Shown piece after piece: positions 35,812 to 44,652 of a stretch of DNA of 64,000 bases. The notes under the pieces are model-generated. The model did no database searches, had not been told where the DNA came from, and saw nothing but the letters and a program-made list of their open reading frames with translations. Positions within the stretch are counted from its first letter, which is position 1. Every line of letters starts with the position of its first letter. The DNA comes from an uncultured Aquabacterium sp. GTDB taxonomy: Bacteria > Pseudomonadota > Gammaproteobacteria > Burkholderiales > Burkholderiaceae_C. Position numbers and translations under genes: made by a program. Where the stretch lies: positions 1 to 64,000 of the forward strand of contig NZ_CANBCC010000011.1 in NCBI RefSeq assembly GCF_947366995.1, read 5' to 3'.

Positions 35812-36852
35812 ATGACCCTCGCCTTCGCCCAGGAATCGTTTCGGGACGACTACACGTTCAAGAATTCACCGGAGGCCATCCGGCGCTTCCCGCTGCCCTT
35901 CCCGCAGGACAGCTACATGTACTCGGTCAACATGGAGCCCCATGTGCCGGGCCCGGTGGGATCGGTGTACGAGCACGCGTTCGACATCGACGAGCACTAT
36001 GTGGCCGAATGCCGGGACCGGGCGATCACCCTGGCGCGGGATCCGGGCCGCTGTGCCAGCCTGCCGCACATGATCGAGGCCGAGTGGGACACGCTGGAGC
36101 TGCTGATGACCTCGCTGGCGGCCGACTACCCGCAGCACTTCGCCCTGCTGCGCGACGGCAACCGCTGGGTGTGGACCAACCGGCCGCTCGGGCTGCGCCA
36201 GGACTTCATCTTCGGTGATGCCAGCACGCTGCCCCAGGGGCCGCTGGAGTACATCACCCGCCAGGTTCAGGGCGACTTCGTGGTGCTGGACCAGCGCGAA
36301 GGCACCCTCTTCGCCGATGCCGCGATGGTGACGTCCCAGGCCGACTGGTCGCTCAGCTTCGACGTCGGCATGAGCTTCCACCAATGGCATGCACCCGTTC
36401 CGCTGGCGCACGACATGGGCGTGTTCGACCGCGCGCTGAAGTACCTGATGATGCTGCAACAGGGGCGTCCGGTACGGCGTCTGAACTGGACGATGACGGT
36501 CAACCCGCGGCTGGACACCTCGCCCGAGACCTATCCGGAATGGGGGACCGACCGGACCTCCGTCACACCGGACAACGTCGGCAAGAAGGTGCACCTGCGC
36601 GTGGAGCTGCAGACCATGTTCCGCCTGCCCCGCAGCAACGGCATGCTTTTCAGCATCCGCTGCTACCTGGCCAGCCTGGAAGAGCTGTGCACCCAGCCGC
36701 GCTGGGGCGCCCGCCTGCACCGGGTGCTGGGCTCGCTGCCTGCACCCCTGGCCGAGTACAAGGGGCTCACCCGCTATCTGCCCACGGCGGTGACGTGGCT
36801 CTCGCAGTTCGATGACGGACGGGATCTGCGTCCGGGCACCCAGCCGGAGTGA
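35812..36852 (+). CDS. dmmC: Heme-dependent oxidative N-demethylase subunit DmmC
   Basis: 346-residue DUF3445/HODM-family protein, the catalytic heme subunit of dimethylamine monooxygenase, which oxidises dimethylamine to methylamine plus formaldehyde. Family segments are FPFPQDSYMYSVNMEP-like N terminus (FPLPFPQDSYMYSV), DALTLARDPGR-like region, WVWTNRPLGLRQDFIFGD, QEGDFVVLDQREG-like VLDQREGTLFADAAM, RLNWTMTVNPRLDTSP and LRVELQTMFRLPRSNGMLFSIRCYL. The last segment is the conserved R-x-E-x-Q-x-L/F-x-R-L-P core. It follows dmmB by 19 bp and precedes the regulator by 3 bp. No signal peptide, so cytoplasmic. Confidence 0.9.
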   Translation: MTLAFAQESFRDDYTFKNSPEAIRRFPLPFPQDSYMYSVNMEPHVPGPVGSVYEHAFDIDEHYVAECRDRAITLARDPGRCASLPHMIEAEWDTLELLMTSLAADYPQHFALLRDGNRWVWTNRPLGLRQDFIFGDASTLPQGPLEYITRQVQGDFVVLDQREGTLFADAAMVTSQADWSLSFDVGMSFHQWHAPVPLAHDMGVFDRALKYLMMLQQGRPVRRLNWTMTVNPRLDTSPETYPEWGTDRTSVTPDNVGKKVHLRVELQTMFRLPRSNGMLFSIRCYLASLEELCTQPRWGARLHRVLGSLPAPLAEYKGLTRYLPTAVTWLSQFDDGRDLRPGTQPE

Positions 36853-36855
36853 GCC

Positions 36856-38883
36856 ATGAGCGCCGTCCTCTCGCCCCGGGCTGACACGGTGATGGCCCGA
36901 GGCGCGCAGGCCTTGAGCATGAGCGATGTGGCGAGCCAGTCCTGGGCGCGCTGCATCGAAGCACACGGCCTGCGCCCGGACGGCCGGCCGCGCCCGCTGT
37001 GCTATGACGGGGCCTTGCTGGCCGAGCGTCAGGCGCGACTGTCCGATCTCGTCGCCTGCGCACGCCATGAGATGACCACGCTGTTCCAGCAGCTGGCCGA
37101 CCCGTTTTCCACCGTGGTGCTGACCGACACCGACGGAATGATCGTGCACATGGTGGCCTCGCCCGAGTTCGGGCGGGACCTCGACGACATGGGCTTTCGC
37201 GTGGGGGCCGTCTGGAGCGAGGCGCAGGCCGGTACCAACGGCATGGGCACCTGCCTGGCGGCCAACCGGGCCGTGACCATCCATCGCGAAGAGCACTTCT
37301 TCCCCCCTTTCCGATCGCTGACCTGCGCCGCCGTGCCCCTGGTCAATGCCGAGGGCCAACCCGCCGGCGTGCTGGATGTGACGAGCCGTTCGCTCATGCC
37401 TCAGCAGCATGTGCTGGTCCTGCTCGACATGACGGCCCGCATGATCGAGAACCGCCTGCTGGACCGGTCCTTTCCGCACGCCTGCCCGGTTCACTTCCAT
37501 ACCCGGCCGGAGTTCATCCACACCCTGCATGAAGGCCGGCTTGCCGTGGCGCCGGACGGCCAGATCCTGGCGGTCAACCGCAGCGCGCTCTTCCAGCTCG
37601 GGCGAACGGCCGCCATGGACCTGATCGGCATGCGGCTGGACGAGGTGTTCGAGACGTCGCTGGACGACCTCATCGAGCGCAGCGCCCAGGCGTCCTTCCA
37701 TCCGGTCGTCACCTTCAAGGTCAGCGGCTCGAACCGGTACTTCGCCCTGGCCCGGCGGCCGGCGGGTGTGGAGCCGTCGTCGGCGACATCCCGGCGAGCC
37801 CTGGCTCCACGCGACGAGTCCTCCTCTGCGTCGGCGCCGCACCCGCACGCCACCGTGGGGCAGAAGCTGGGCGACCCCCGGCTGATGGGCCATTGGCAGA
37901 CCGCCTGCAAGGTGATCAAGAAAGGCATTCCCGTGCTGCTGCACGGCGAAACCGGATCCGGCAAGGAGGTGTTTGCCCGGTTGGTGCACGAGCACAGCCC
38001 GCATGCGTCCGGCGAGTTCGTGGCCGTGAACTGCGCCAGCATCCCCGAAAGCCTGATCGAGGCCGAACTGTTCGGCTACCGCGCCGGGGCCTTCACGGGT
38101 GCGCAGCGCAGTGGCCGGCGTGGCAAGGTGCTGCAGGCCGACAAGGGCACCTTGTTCCTGGACGAGATTGGCGACATGCCGTTGGATCTGCAGGCACGCC
38201 TGCTGCGCGTGCTGGATGAGCGGCGGGTCACGCCCCTGGGATCGGAAGAGGCTCAGGACGTGAGCTTTCAGCTTCTGAGTGCCAGTCACCGGGATCTTGC
38301 CGAGCTGGTGGCCCAAGGCCGCTTCCGGGAAGACCTCTACTATCGCCTCAACGGCATCGAGCTCAGCCTGCCCGCACTGCGCGAGCGCAGCGACCGGCGC
38401 GCCCTGATCCTGGGCATCCTGGCCGAAGAGGCCGGGGCCGAGGTGCGCCTGAGCGCCGAAGCGGACGCCCTGCTGATGGGCTACGCCTGGCCCGGCAACG
38501 TGCGGCAGTTGCGGCACGTGCTTCGCACGGCGGTCGCCCTGATGGACGGTGTGACGGTGTTGCCCGAGCACCTGCCGTTCCTGCAGCGCCAGATGCCGGC
38601 CACATGCCAGCCTGGTGGCCTGGTGTGGGCCGCTCCCGCAGAGGCCATGCCGGCTGGCGGGGTGACGCAGGAAGACGCAGCAGGTGCCATGGACGTGGAC
38701 GCCGATGCCGACGAGGACATCATGGCGACACTCAATCCCGTTCAGCTTGGCGAGCGGGAGGCGCTGCTCAAGCTCATCGAGCAGCACCGCTGGAACGTCA
38801 GCCGCGTGGCCAAGGTGCTGGGAATCAGCCGCAACACGCTGTACCGCAAGCTGCACCGCCTCGGCATCCCGGTCGCTTCCTGA
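36856..38883 (+). CDS. AcoR-type sigma-54-dependent activator of the dmm locus
   Basis: 675-residue bacterial enhancer-binding protein. A GAF sensor domain (about 60-200, with AGTNGMGTCLAANRAV and AAVPLVNAEGQPAGVLDV) is followed by a PAS-like segment (about 215-290) and an AAA+ domain (about 335-560). The AAA+ domain has Walker A GETGSGKE (364-371), the sigma-54 contact loop GAFTGA (411-416) and Walker B LFLDEIGD. A Fis-type helix-turn-helix is at the C terminus (WNVSRVAKVLGISRNTLYRKL). It lacks a receiver domain, so it should respond to a small molecule directly. Its gene is 3 bp after dmmC in the same operon, so methylated amines or formaldehyde are likely inducers (inference). Confidence 0.92.
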   Translation: MSAVLSPRADTVMARGAQALSMSDVASQSWARCIEAHGLRPDGRPRPLCYDGALLAERQARLSDLVACARHEMTTLFQQLADPFSTVVLTDTDGMIVHMVASPEFGRDLDDMGFRVGAVWSEAQAGTNGMGTCLAANRAVTIHREEHFFPPFRSLTCAAVPLVNAEGQPAGVLDVTSRSLMPQQHVLVLLDMTARMIENRLLDRSFPHACPVHFHTRPEFIHTLHEGRLAVAPDGQILAVNRSALFQLGRTAAMDLIGMRLDEVFETSLDDLIERSAQASFHPVVTFKVSGSNRYFALARRPAGVEPSSATSRRALAPRDESSSASAPHPHATVGQKLGDPRLMGHWQTACKVIKKGIPVLLHGETGSGKEVFARLVHEHSPHASGEFVAVNCASIPESLIEAELFGYRAGAFTGAQRSGRRGKVLQADKGTLFLDEIGDMPLDLQARLLRVLDERRVTPLGSEEAQDVSFQLLSASHRDLAELVAQGRFREDLYYRLNGIELSLPALRERSDRRALILGILAEEAGAEVRLSAEADALLMGYAWPGNVRQLRHVLRTAVALMDGVTVLPEHLPFLQRQMPATCQPGGLVWAAPAEAMPAGGVTQEDAAGAMDVDADADEDIMATLNPVQLGEREALLKLIEQHRWNVSRVAKVLGISRNTLYRKLHRLGIPVAS

Positions 38884-38910
38884 GCGTTCCCATTCTTCCG
38901 ATCTGAGCCC

Positions 38911-38946
38911 GGCCTCGCAACCGATGTTGCGGGGCCTTTGTCTTTG
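38911..38946 (+). terminator. Rho-independent terminator of the dmm operon
   Basis: Stem GGCC-T-CGCAAC with loop CGAT and GTTGCG-G-GGCC, followed by a T-rich run (TTTGTCTTT). It lies 28 bp past the activator stop and ends the dmmDABC-regulator transcript. Confidence 0.75.
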
Positions 38947-38985
38947 GCGCGCCCCCCTTCGGCCCGCTCCCGCGATGCGCTGGCA

Positions 38986-39024
38986 AAGAAAAAAGGCCGA
39001 TGCCGCGGTGTGCGGCATCGGCCT
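38986..39024 (-). terminator. Rho-independent terminator of amtB
   Basis: Read on the minus strand, a perfect 13-bp stem AGGCCGATGCCGC with a 5-base loop is followed by an interrupted T-run (the plus strand shows AAAGAAAAAA). It lies 28 bp past the amtB stop and faces the dmm terminator, separating the two convergent operons. Confidence 0.85.
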
Positions 39025-39051
39025 GGTTGAACGAGATTGGCCGGTGCTGGC

Positions 39052-40377
39052 TCAGTTGCTCAGCTTGTAGCCCACCTCGCCGTGCGAGGAGACGTCCAGG
39101 CCGTCCACTTCCTGCTCTTCGTCGATGCGCAGGCCACCGCACACCACCTTGGCCACCATGAAGGCGACCAGGCTGGTGACGCCCGAGTACAGGATGCTGA
39201 AGCCCAGCGCACCCGTTTGGTAGGCCAGTTGCGTACCCAGGTCACGTCCTTCGGCGAAGCCCACACCACCCAGGGCCGGCAAGGCAAAGATCGGGGTCAG
39301 CAGGCCGCCCACGATGCCACCGACGCCGTGCACGCCGAAGACGTCCAGCGAGTCATCGAGCTTCATCAGCGGCTTGAGCACATCCACCGCCCACACGCAG
39401 ATCGGCGAGACGATGAGGCCCAGCACGATGGCCCCCATCGGCCCCACGAAGCCGCAGGCCGGGGTGATGGCCACCAGGCCAGCGATCGAGCCGGACAGCA
39501 GACCGAGCAGGCTGGGCCTGCCACGGTGCACCCATTCCACTGCCATCCAGGAGAGGGCGCCGGCGCACGATGCGAGGAAAGTGTTCACCACGACCAACAT
39601 GGCAAAGCCGTTGGCTGCCAGGGCGCAACCGCCACAGAAGCCCAGCCAGCCCACCCACAGCAGCGACGCACCGGTCATGGTCATCGTCATGTTGTGCGGT
39701 GCCATGCTGGTGCTGCCCCAGCCGAGGCGAGGGCCGACCATCCAGGCCGCGACCAGCGAGGCGATGCCCACGTTCACGTGAACCACGTTGCCGCCTGCAA
39801 AGTCCTGCGGGATCAGGCCGGCAACCCAGCCGCCGCCCCAGGCCATGTGCGCCATGGGAACGTAGTTGATGGTGAGCCACACCACCATGAACACCATCAC
39901 CGCCGAGAACTTCACGCGTTCTGCGAAGGCCCCGCAGATGATGGCCGGCGTGATGGCGGCAAACAGCGTGAGGAACAGGAAGTACAGCAGCTCGGGCACG
40001 GTGCCTTGCAGCGAGTCCACGGTGATGCCGTTCATGAAGAACTTGCTGGTGCCGCCGATGAAGGCCTGCAGACTTCCTCCGTCGACGAAGGTCAGGCTGT
40101 AGCCATAGATCGCGTACAGCAGCGCCATCAGGCTGGAGACGGCAAAGACCTGCATCAGCATGGACAGCACGTTCTTGACGCGGGTGAGGCCTGCGTAAAA
40201 GAGCGCCAGGCCCGGTAGCGTCATGAGCAGGACGACCAGGCTGCACACGAAGACAAAGGCCGTGTCGCCGGTGTTGAGCGTGGGTGTGGGTGCCGGAGCC
40301 TGGGCCAGGACGGCCGTGCTGAAGGCAGCAAGCGCGACGGCGGTGATGCCGCGCCGGACGAGAGAGGGTGTGGACAT
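39052..40377 (-). CDS. amtB: Ammonium transporter
   Basis: 441-residue Amt/MEP channel in the inner membrane. A signal sequence (residues 1-25, ending VLAQ) and eleven helices are visible. Family segments are DTAFVFVCSLVVLLMTLPGLALFYAGL, GAFAERVKFSAV, AGLIPQDFAGGNVVHVNVG and VFGVHGVGGIVG; these contain the twin-His pore helix and Amt signature. The C-terminal tail GLDVSSHGEVGY is the type that interacts with GlnK, but no glnK lies beside it. GGAG precedes the ATG at 40377. The transporter could recover ammonium released by methylated-amine breakdown. Confidence 0.96.
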   Translation of the reverse strand: MSTPSLVRRGITAVALAAFSTAVLAQAPAPTPTLNTGDTAFVFVCSLVVLLMTLPGLALFYAGLTRVKNVLSMLMQVFAVSSLMALLYAIYGYSLTFVDGGSLQAFIGGTSKFFMNGITVDSLQGTVPELLYFLFLTLFAAITPAIICGAFAERVKFSAVMVFMVVWLTINYVPMAHMAWGGGWVAGLIPQDFAGGNVVHVNVGIASLVAAWMVGPRLGWGSTSMAPHNMTMTMTGASLLWVGWLGFCGGCALAANGFAMLVVVNTFLASCAGALSWMAVEWVHRGRPSLLGLLSGSIAGLVAITPACGFVGPMGAIVLGLIVSPICVWAVDVLKPLMKLDDSLDVFGVHGVGGIVGGLLTPIFALPALGGVGFAEGRDLGTQLAYQTGALGFSILYSGVTSLVAFMVAKVVCGGLRIDEEQEVDGLDVSSHGEVGYKLSN

Positions 40378-40546
40378 CGGATGCTCCATATTGGGCAACT
40401 TGAGGGGAGCGAGGGGCAAGCCGGTGCACCGGTCATGCCCCACGGGTGTCGAATGCGGACCCCGCTGGTGCGTTCTGCGGGAGCGCCAGTCGGTCTGTCG
40501 CAAGAAGCGCGCCGAGCGGCGCACCGCAAGGATCCGGAGCGGCGCC

Positions 40547-41305
40547 TCAGAAGGTGCGCTTGATCGAAGCCACCCACTTGGCTGCAGCCACGTTCACGCC
40601 AGAAGGGTAGGTGTAGAGGACGGTGTCGCCCGTCGTGTCGATCCAGGCGAGCGAGGCGAGCCAGCCCGCACCCAGGTCGCGCGACACGCCCACCTTGTAG
40701 TCGGAGAAGTTGTACTCGCTGCTGCCCTTCACCGATTGCCGGCCCGCATGCAGATTGGCCGTCCAGCCTGGCAGGAACTCGTAGTTGATGTTGGCTTCGA
40801 TGTAGTCCGAGCCCTTCGAGTCGGCGCGGTAGCCGGACTTCTCGTTCACGCCGAAGTAGTCACCGATCGTGCGGGAGTACTTCAGGTTCAGCATCTTCCA
40901 GGTGATGCTGCCATACGCCTCCAGCGTGTTGAGGCTGACGTTGTTGGTCAGCTTGCCGCGGGGAAAGGTGAACTGAAGCAGGCCGACGTCGTAGGTGAAG
41001 TCGCCCGCCGACGCGGTGTAGCCACCGTAGTAGTCGACTTCGGACACGGCACCCCCCAGCGGCTCGCCGCTGACGCTGCTGGCCCAGACCCCGAGATACA
41101 GGCCGCTCTGGTGCGCAAAGTCAGCGCCGCCCTGTACGGCTGCGCGACCTTGCGAGTACGTCATGCCGCGGAACACGTATTCGCTCACCAGGGCCACATT
41201 GGTGGTCAAGGTGTAGGGCGCGGTTTCGGCACCGGCCAGGAGGGGCAGTGCCAGAGCACAGGCGGCGGCAACTCGCGTCAAGCGAGGGGTAGAGGACAAG
41301 GCCAT
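40547..41305 (-). CDS. TorF-family putative outer-membrane porin
   Basis: 252-residue protein with a signal peptide (about 1-26, ending LLAGAE) and a beta-rich barrel of alternating aromatic strands: LVSEYVFRGMTYSQG, DYYGGYTASAGDFTYDVG and a terminal Phe in SIKRTF. It belongs to the TIGR02001/TorF group, which in beta-proteobacteria often precedes glnK-amtB. GGAG lies 6 bp before the ATG at 41305. The substrate is unknown; a role in uptake of small nitrogen compounds under nitrogen limitation is suggested by its usual neighbours. A 169-bp gap to amtB contains the palindrome CCGGTGCACCGG (40421-40432) and no gene. Confidence 0.85.
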   Translation of the reverse strand: MALSSTPRLTRVAAACALALPLLAGAETAPYTLTTNVALVSEYVFRGMTYSQGRAAVQGGADFAHQSGLYLGVWASSVSGEPLGGAVSEVDYYGGYTASAGDFTYDVGLLQFTFPRGKLTNNVSLNTLEAYGSITWKMLNLKYSRTIGDYFGVNEKSGYRADSKGSDYIEANINYEFLPGWTANLHAGRQSVKGSSEYNFSDYKVGVSRDLGAGWLASLAWIDTTGDTVLYTYPSGVNVAAAKWVASIKRTF

Positions 41306-41382
41306 GAACATCTCCAAACTCAAGCCAGAACAGAGGGAAGGGACTCAGCGGGGCGTGGCGCCACCGTGCGCGGTGCACGGTT

Positions 41383-42243
41383 TCAGCGGAACACGATGGT
41401 CTTGTTCTTGTGAACGATCACGCGGTCTTCCAGATGGAAGCGCAGGCCCCGTGCGAGCACGGCCTTTTCGATGTCCTTGCCGTAGCGGACCAGATCGCTG
41501 ATCAGGTCGCTGTGGTCGATGCGGATGACGTCCTGCTCGATGATGGGACCCTGGTCCAGATCGGCCGTCACGTAGTGGCAGGTGGCGCCGATGAGCTTCA
41601 CGCCGCGGTCGTGCGCCTGGTGGTACGGCTTGGCACCCACAAAGCTCGGCAGGAAGGAGTGATGGATGTTGATGATGCGGCCGGCATAGCGCTCGCACAT
41701 CTCGGGCGACAGCACCTGCATGTAACGCGCGAGCACCATGAGGTCGGCCTGCGCGGTGTCGAAGATGTCCATCACCTGGCGGTAGGCCTGCGGCTTGTTC
41801 TCCGGCGTGACGGGCACGTGGTGGAAGGGGATGCCGTGCCACTCGACGAGACCGCGGAAGGTCTCGTGGTTCGAGATCACGCACGGGATGTCGACCGGCA
41901 GCTCGCCGGCATGCCAGCGGCCGAGCAGGTCATAGATGCAGTGCTCCTGCTTGGAGACCATCACCACCATGCGCTTCTTCGCGGCGGAGTCCGAGATGGA
42001 CCACGTCATGCCGAAGGACTTGGCCAGCGGCTCGAAGGCAGTCCGCAACTGCGCCACGCTGCAGTTGAGCGAATCGGCCAGGATCACCTGGCGCATGAAG
42101 AAGACGTTGTCTTCCTGCTCGGCGTGGTGATTGGCTTCGATGATCCAGCCTCCGCGCGCCGTGACGAACTGGCTCACGGCGGCGACGATGCCCAGGCGAT
42201 CCGGGCAGGATAGGGTGAGGGTATAGGTACGGGGATCAGACAT
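41383..42243 (-). CDS. purU: Formyltetrahydrofolate deformylase
   Basis: 286-residue enzyme that hydrolyses 10-formyl-tetrahydrofolate to formate and tetrahydrofolate. An N-terminal ACT domain (TLTLSCPDRLGIVAAVSQFV) precedes a formyltransferase domain with IPCVISNH, INIHHSFLPSFVGAKPYHQA and the HYVTADLDQGPIIEQD motif (catalytic Asn, His and Asp). ATG at 42243. It lies 51 bp downstream of tdm in the tmm-tdm-purU operon. In methylated-amine degraders purU commonly accompanies these genes, where it recycles folate loaded by the GcvT-like demethylases. Confidence 0.95.
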   Translation of the reverse strand: MSDPRTYTLTLSCPDRLGIVAAVSQFVTARGGWIIEANHHAEQEDNVFFMRQVILADSLNCSVAQLRTAFEPLAKSFGMTWSISDSAAKKRMVVMVSKQEHCIYDLLGRWHAGELPVDIPCVISNHETFRGLVEWHGIPFHHVPVTPENKPQAYRQVMDIFDTAQADLMVLARYMQVLSPEMCERYAGRIINIHHSFLPSFVGAKPYHQAHDRGVKLIGATCHYVTADLDQGPIIEQDVIRIDHSDLISDLVRYGKDIEKAVLARGLRFHLEDRVIVHKNKTIVFR

Positions 42244-42294
42244 GGTTCGGTTGGCCGGATGCACCGGTCTGCAAGGGGAGGGATAGGGCGGGCT

Positions 42295-44652
42295 TCAGGA
42301 CTTCACGCGCAGCTTGTCCGGGTCGTAATGCGGGAAGCGCACGACCTGGGCAGGCAGGCGCTTCTGCTGTCCATCGAGCTTGCCGACTTCCAGTGCGGTG
42401 CCGAGCTCGGCGTAGTGCGCATCGACCCGCGCCAGCGCGATCGAGCGCTGCAGAGTCGGGGAGTACATGCCGCTGGTGACGACACCGACCTGAGCGCGAC
42501 CGACGTAGACGCCATCACCGTGGGCGGCCACTTCGTTGGCCTCGAGAGCCAGGCCCACCAGCACACCACGGGGCGCGGCCTTGCGGCGCACCAGGGCGTC
42601 GCGACCGACGAAATCGCAGGCCTTGGTCTTGAGCGGCACGGTGAAGCCGATGCCGGCTTCGAAGGGATCGGTCTGGTCGCAGAACTCGTAGCCCGCGAAC
42701 ACCAGGCCTGCTTCGATGCGCAGCATGTCCAGCGCGTCCAGGCCCAGGGGCTTCAGTCCCAGCGGTTGGCCCGCTTGCCAGATTGCGTCGAACACGCGCT
42801 GCGCGTGCCGCGGGTGGCAGAAGACCTCGAAGCCGAGCTCGCCGGTGTAGCCGGTTCGGGAGACCACAACCGGCTCACCCTCGAAGCCGCCGATGCGGGC
42901 CGGCGCAAAGCGGAACCATTGCAGTTGCTCGATCGTGGGTTGGGCCGGTGCGGTCCACAGGATCTGGCTGAGCAGCTCGCGCGACTTGGGGCCCTGAACG
43001 GCCAGGTTGCACAGCTGGTCCGTGGACGAGCGAACCCAGGCCCGGTAGCCCATTTTCTGAGCCTGTTCCCGCAGCCAGATGCCGGTCACGTCTTCGCCGC
43101 AGACCAGGCGGAAGCTGTCGGGTCCCATGCGGAACACCGTGCCGTCGTCCATCATCCCGCCGTGGGGATGGCAGATGGCGGTGTAGACGATCTGGCCGAC
43201 GGACAGCTTGCCGATGTCCCGCGTCATGCACCACTGCAGCAGGGGCTCGGCGTCGGGGCCGGTGATCTCGAACTTGCGCAGCGCGCTCAGGTCCATGACG
43301 GCCACGCCTTCGCGGCACGCCCAGTACTCGGCGACCGGTCCCTCGTTGAGGAAGCGCGTGGGCAGCCACTGGCCCCGGTAGTCCGTGTAGTGCGTCGTGA
43401 GGGCCGACGTGGCGGGATGGAAGGGGGTTTCTCGGGTCATGCGAGGCTCGGCATCGGGTGTCATGCGGTGCGCCATGGCGCGAGGGAACTGCAACGCGGC
43501 GTCGTAGGTCCGGATGTGGATGTCGGTCGGCTCCCAGCCGTTGGCGGGATCGATGTCATCCGGGCAGGACGAGCTCACGCACAGCAGGTCGGTGAGCGCG
43601 CGCATCAGCACGTAGTCGCCAGGGCGTGACCAGGGCTCGTCCAGGTGCAGCTGCTCGTGCTCGTCCAGCGCCGTGTTGTAGAAGAAGTTCATCGCCTCCC
43701 ACGCAGGGCGCGGGGCGACACCGTATGGGGCCAGGGCCAGGTTGAAGTTCTCGCTGCAGTTGACATGGCCGGGGTAGCCCATGTCGTCGTAGTAGCGGGG
43801 CCCGCAGGCCGTGGCAAAGGCATCGTGGCGACCCACGGTGTCCTGCACGAATTCGATCAACGGTGTGCAGTCGCGGTCGAAGGCCTTGGAGGGCAGGCCT
43901 GGCGTGGGGTAGCTGCGCCCCAGCAAGGTGCGGGTCACGGTGGCATCCAGGCCCCGGTCCAGCCCACGTTGCACCTTGTCGAGTGCAAAGGCCTGGAAGT
44001 CGGAACACTGCCGGCCTTCCACGTCGATGACCTGGATGTACTGCCCCGCCTTGACCACATAGGCCTGGGCTGTGCCCGCGGCAATGCGGATGTCCTGCAG
44101 CGGGACTGCGAGGGGCTCGGGCAGCGGGGGTGGCCCGGCGTCTGCAGCGGCGCGCGTGATGTGAACGTCGATCGGCGTAGCCGTGTCGGTCAGGTCCACC
44201 GCCATGTCCGGAGCCGGCGCGCCAACCAGAAGCAGTCCGTCGTGCTGAACGGTGAACTCGATCTGTTCACCCGCCGGCGAGGTTTGCGAAAAGCAGGCGT
44301 GGCCTTCGATGGATGCGAGCGCCACGCCGCGGCGTGTCAGTGCATCCCGCACGCGGCGCACATCGGCATGCGCGGCATCGTCGAGCATACCGAGCACACA
44401 GCGCGGCGTCTCGGGCGAGAGCCCGAGGCCGGCGGGAGCGAACCGCCCCTGTGTGTCGACCAGGGTCACCTCGCCTCGCTGCCCGCCTTCGCGGTTGGTC
44501 AGCACCACGGTGTCGCCGGCCTGAACCGGCGCCATCGTGACGCCCTGACCCGCCACCACCAGGCGCCGGCTGCCAGGAGCGTCAGCCGGCAGACCGGGTT
44601 GCCGCAGGATGCTGGCCCGCGGCGGGGCCAGAGGGATGGCCGCGTCAGCCAT
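42295..44652 (-). CDS. tdm: Trimethylamine N-oxide demethylase (aldolase)
   Basis: 785-residue enzyme that cleaves trimethylamine N-oxide to dimethylamine and formaldehyde. Three parts are seen. The N-terminal region (1-150) is not in other families. A DUF1989 domain (about 155-380) contains the metal-binding cysteines in [16 protein letters not shown] and [19 protein letters not shown] GcvT-like folate domain (about 400-780) carries [37 protein letters not shown] and [12 protein letters not shown]. The domain layout and length are those of Tdm from Methylocella. The ATG at 44652 overlaps the tmm stop by 8 bp, so the two are translationally coupled. Formaldehyde may be trapped by folate at the C-terminal domain. 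Confidence 0.93.
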   Translation of the reverse strand: MADAAIPLAPPRASILRQPGLPADAPGSRRLVVAGQGVTMAPVQAGDTVVLTNREGGQRGEVTLVDTQGRFAPAGLGLSPETPRCVLGMLDDAAHADVRRVRDALTRRGVALASIEGHACFSQTSPAGEQIEFTVQHDGLLLVGAPAPDMAVDLTDTATPIDVHITRAAADAGPPPLPEPLAVPLQDIRIAAGTAQAYVVKAGQYIQVIDVEGRQCSDFQAFALDKVQRGLDRGLDATVTRTLLGRSYPTPGLPSKAFDRDCTPLIEFVQDTVGRHDAFATACGPRYYDDMGYPGHVNCSENFNLALAPYGVAPRPAWEAMNFFYNTALDEHEQLHLDEPWSRPGDYVLMRALTDLLCVSSSCPDDIDPANGWEPTDIHIRTYDAALQFPRAMAHRMTPDAEPRMTRETPFHPATSALTTHYTDYRGQWLPTRFLNEGPVAEYWACREGVAVMDLSALRKFEITGPDAEPLLQWCMTRDIGKLSVGQIVYTAICHPHGGMMDDGTVFRMGPDSFRLVCGEDVTGIWLREQAQKMGYRAWVRSSTDQLCNLAVQGPKSRELLSQILWTAPAQPTIEQLQWFRFAPARIGGFEGEPVVVSRTGYTGELGFEVFCHPRHAQRVFDAIWQAGQPLGLKPLGLDALDMLRIEAGLVFAGYEFCDQTDPFEAGIGFTVPLKTKACDFVGRDALVRRKAAPRGVLVGLALEANEVAAHGDGVYVGRAQVGVVTSGMYSPTLQRSIALARVDAHYAELGTALEVGKLDGQQKRLPAQVVRFPHYDPDKLRVKS

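Noticed and set aside
35866-39018. 1050-residue open frame on the minus strand
   Set aside because: It runs antisense through dmmC and the sigma-54 activator, which have clear motifs. The frame stays open because of high GC and contains low-complexity His/Arg/Gly-rich translation.
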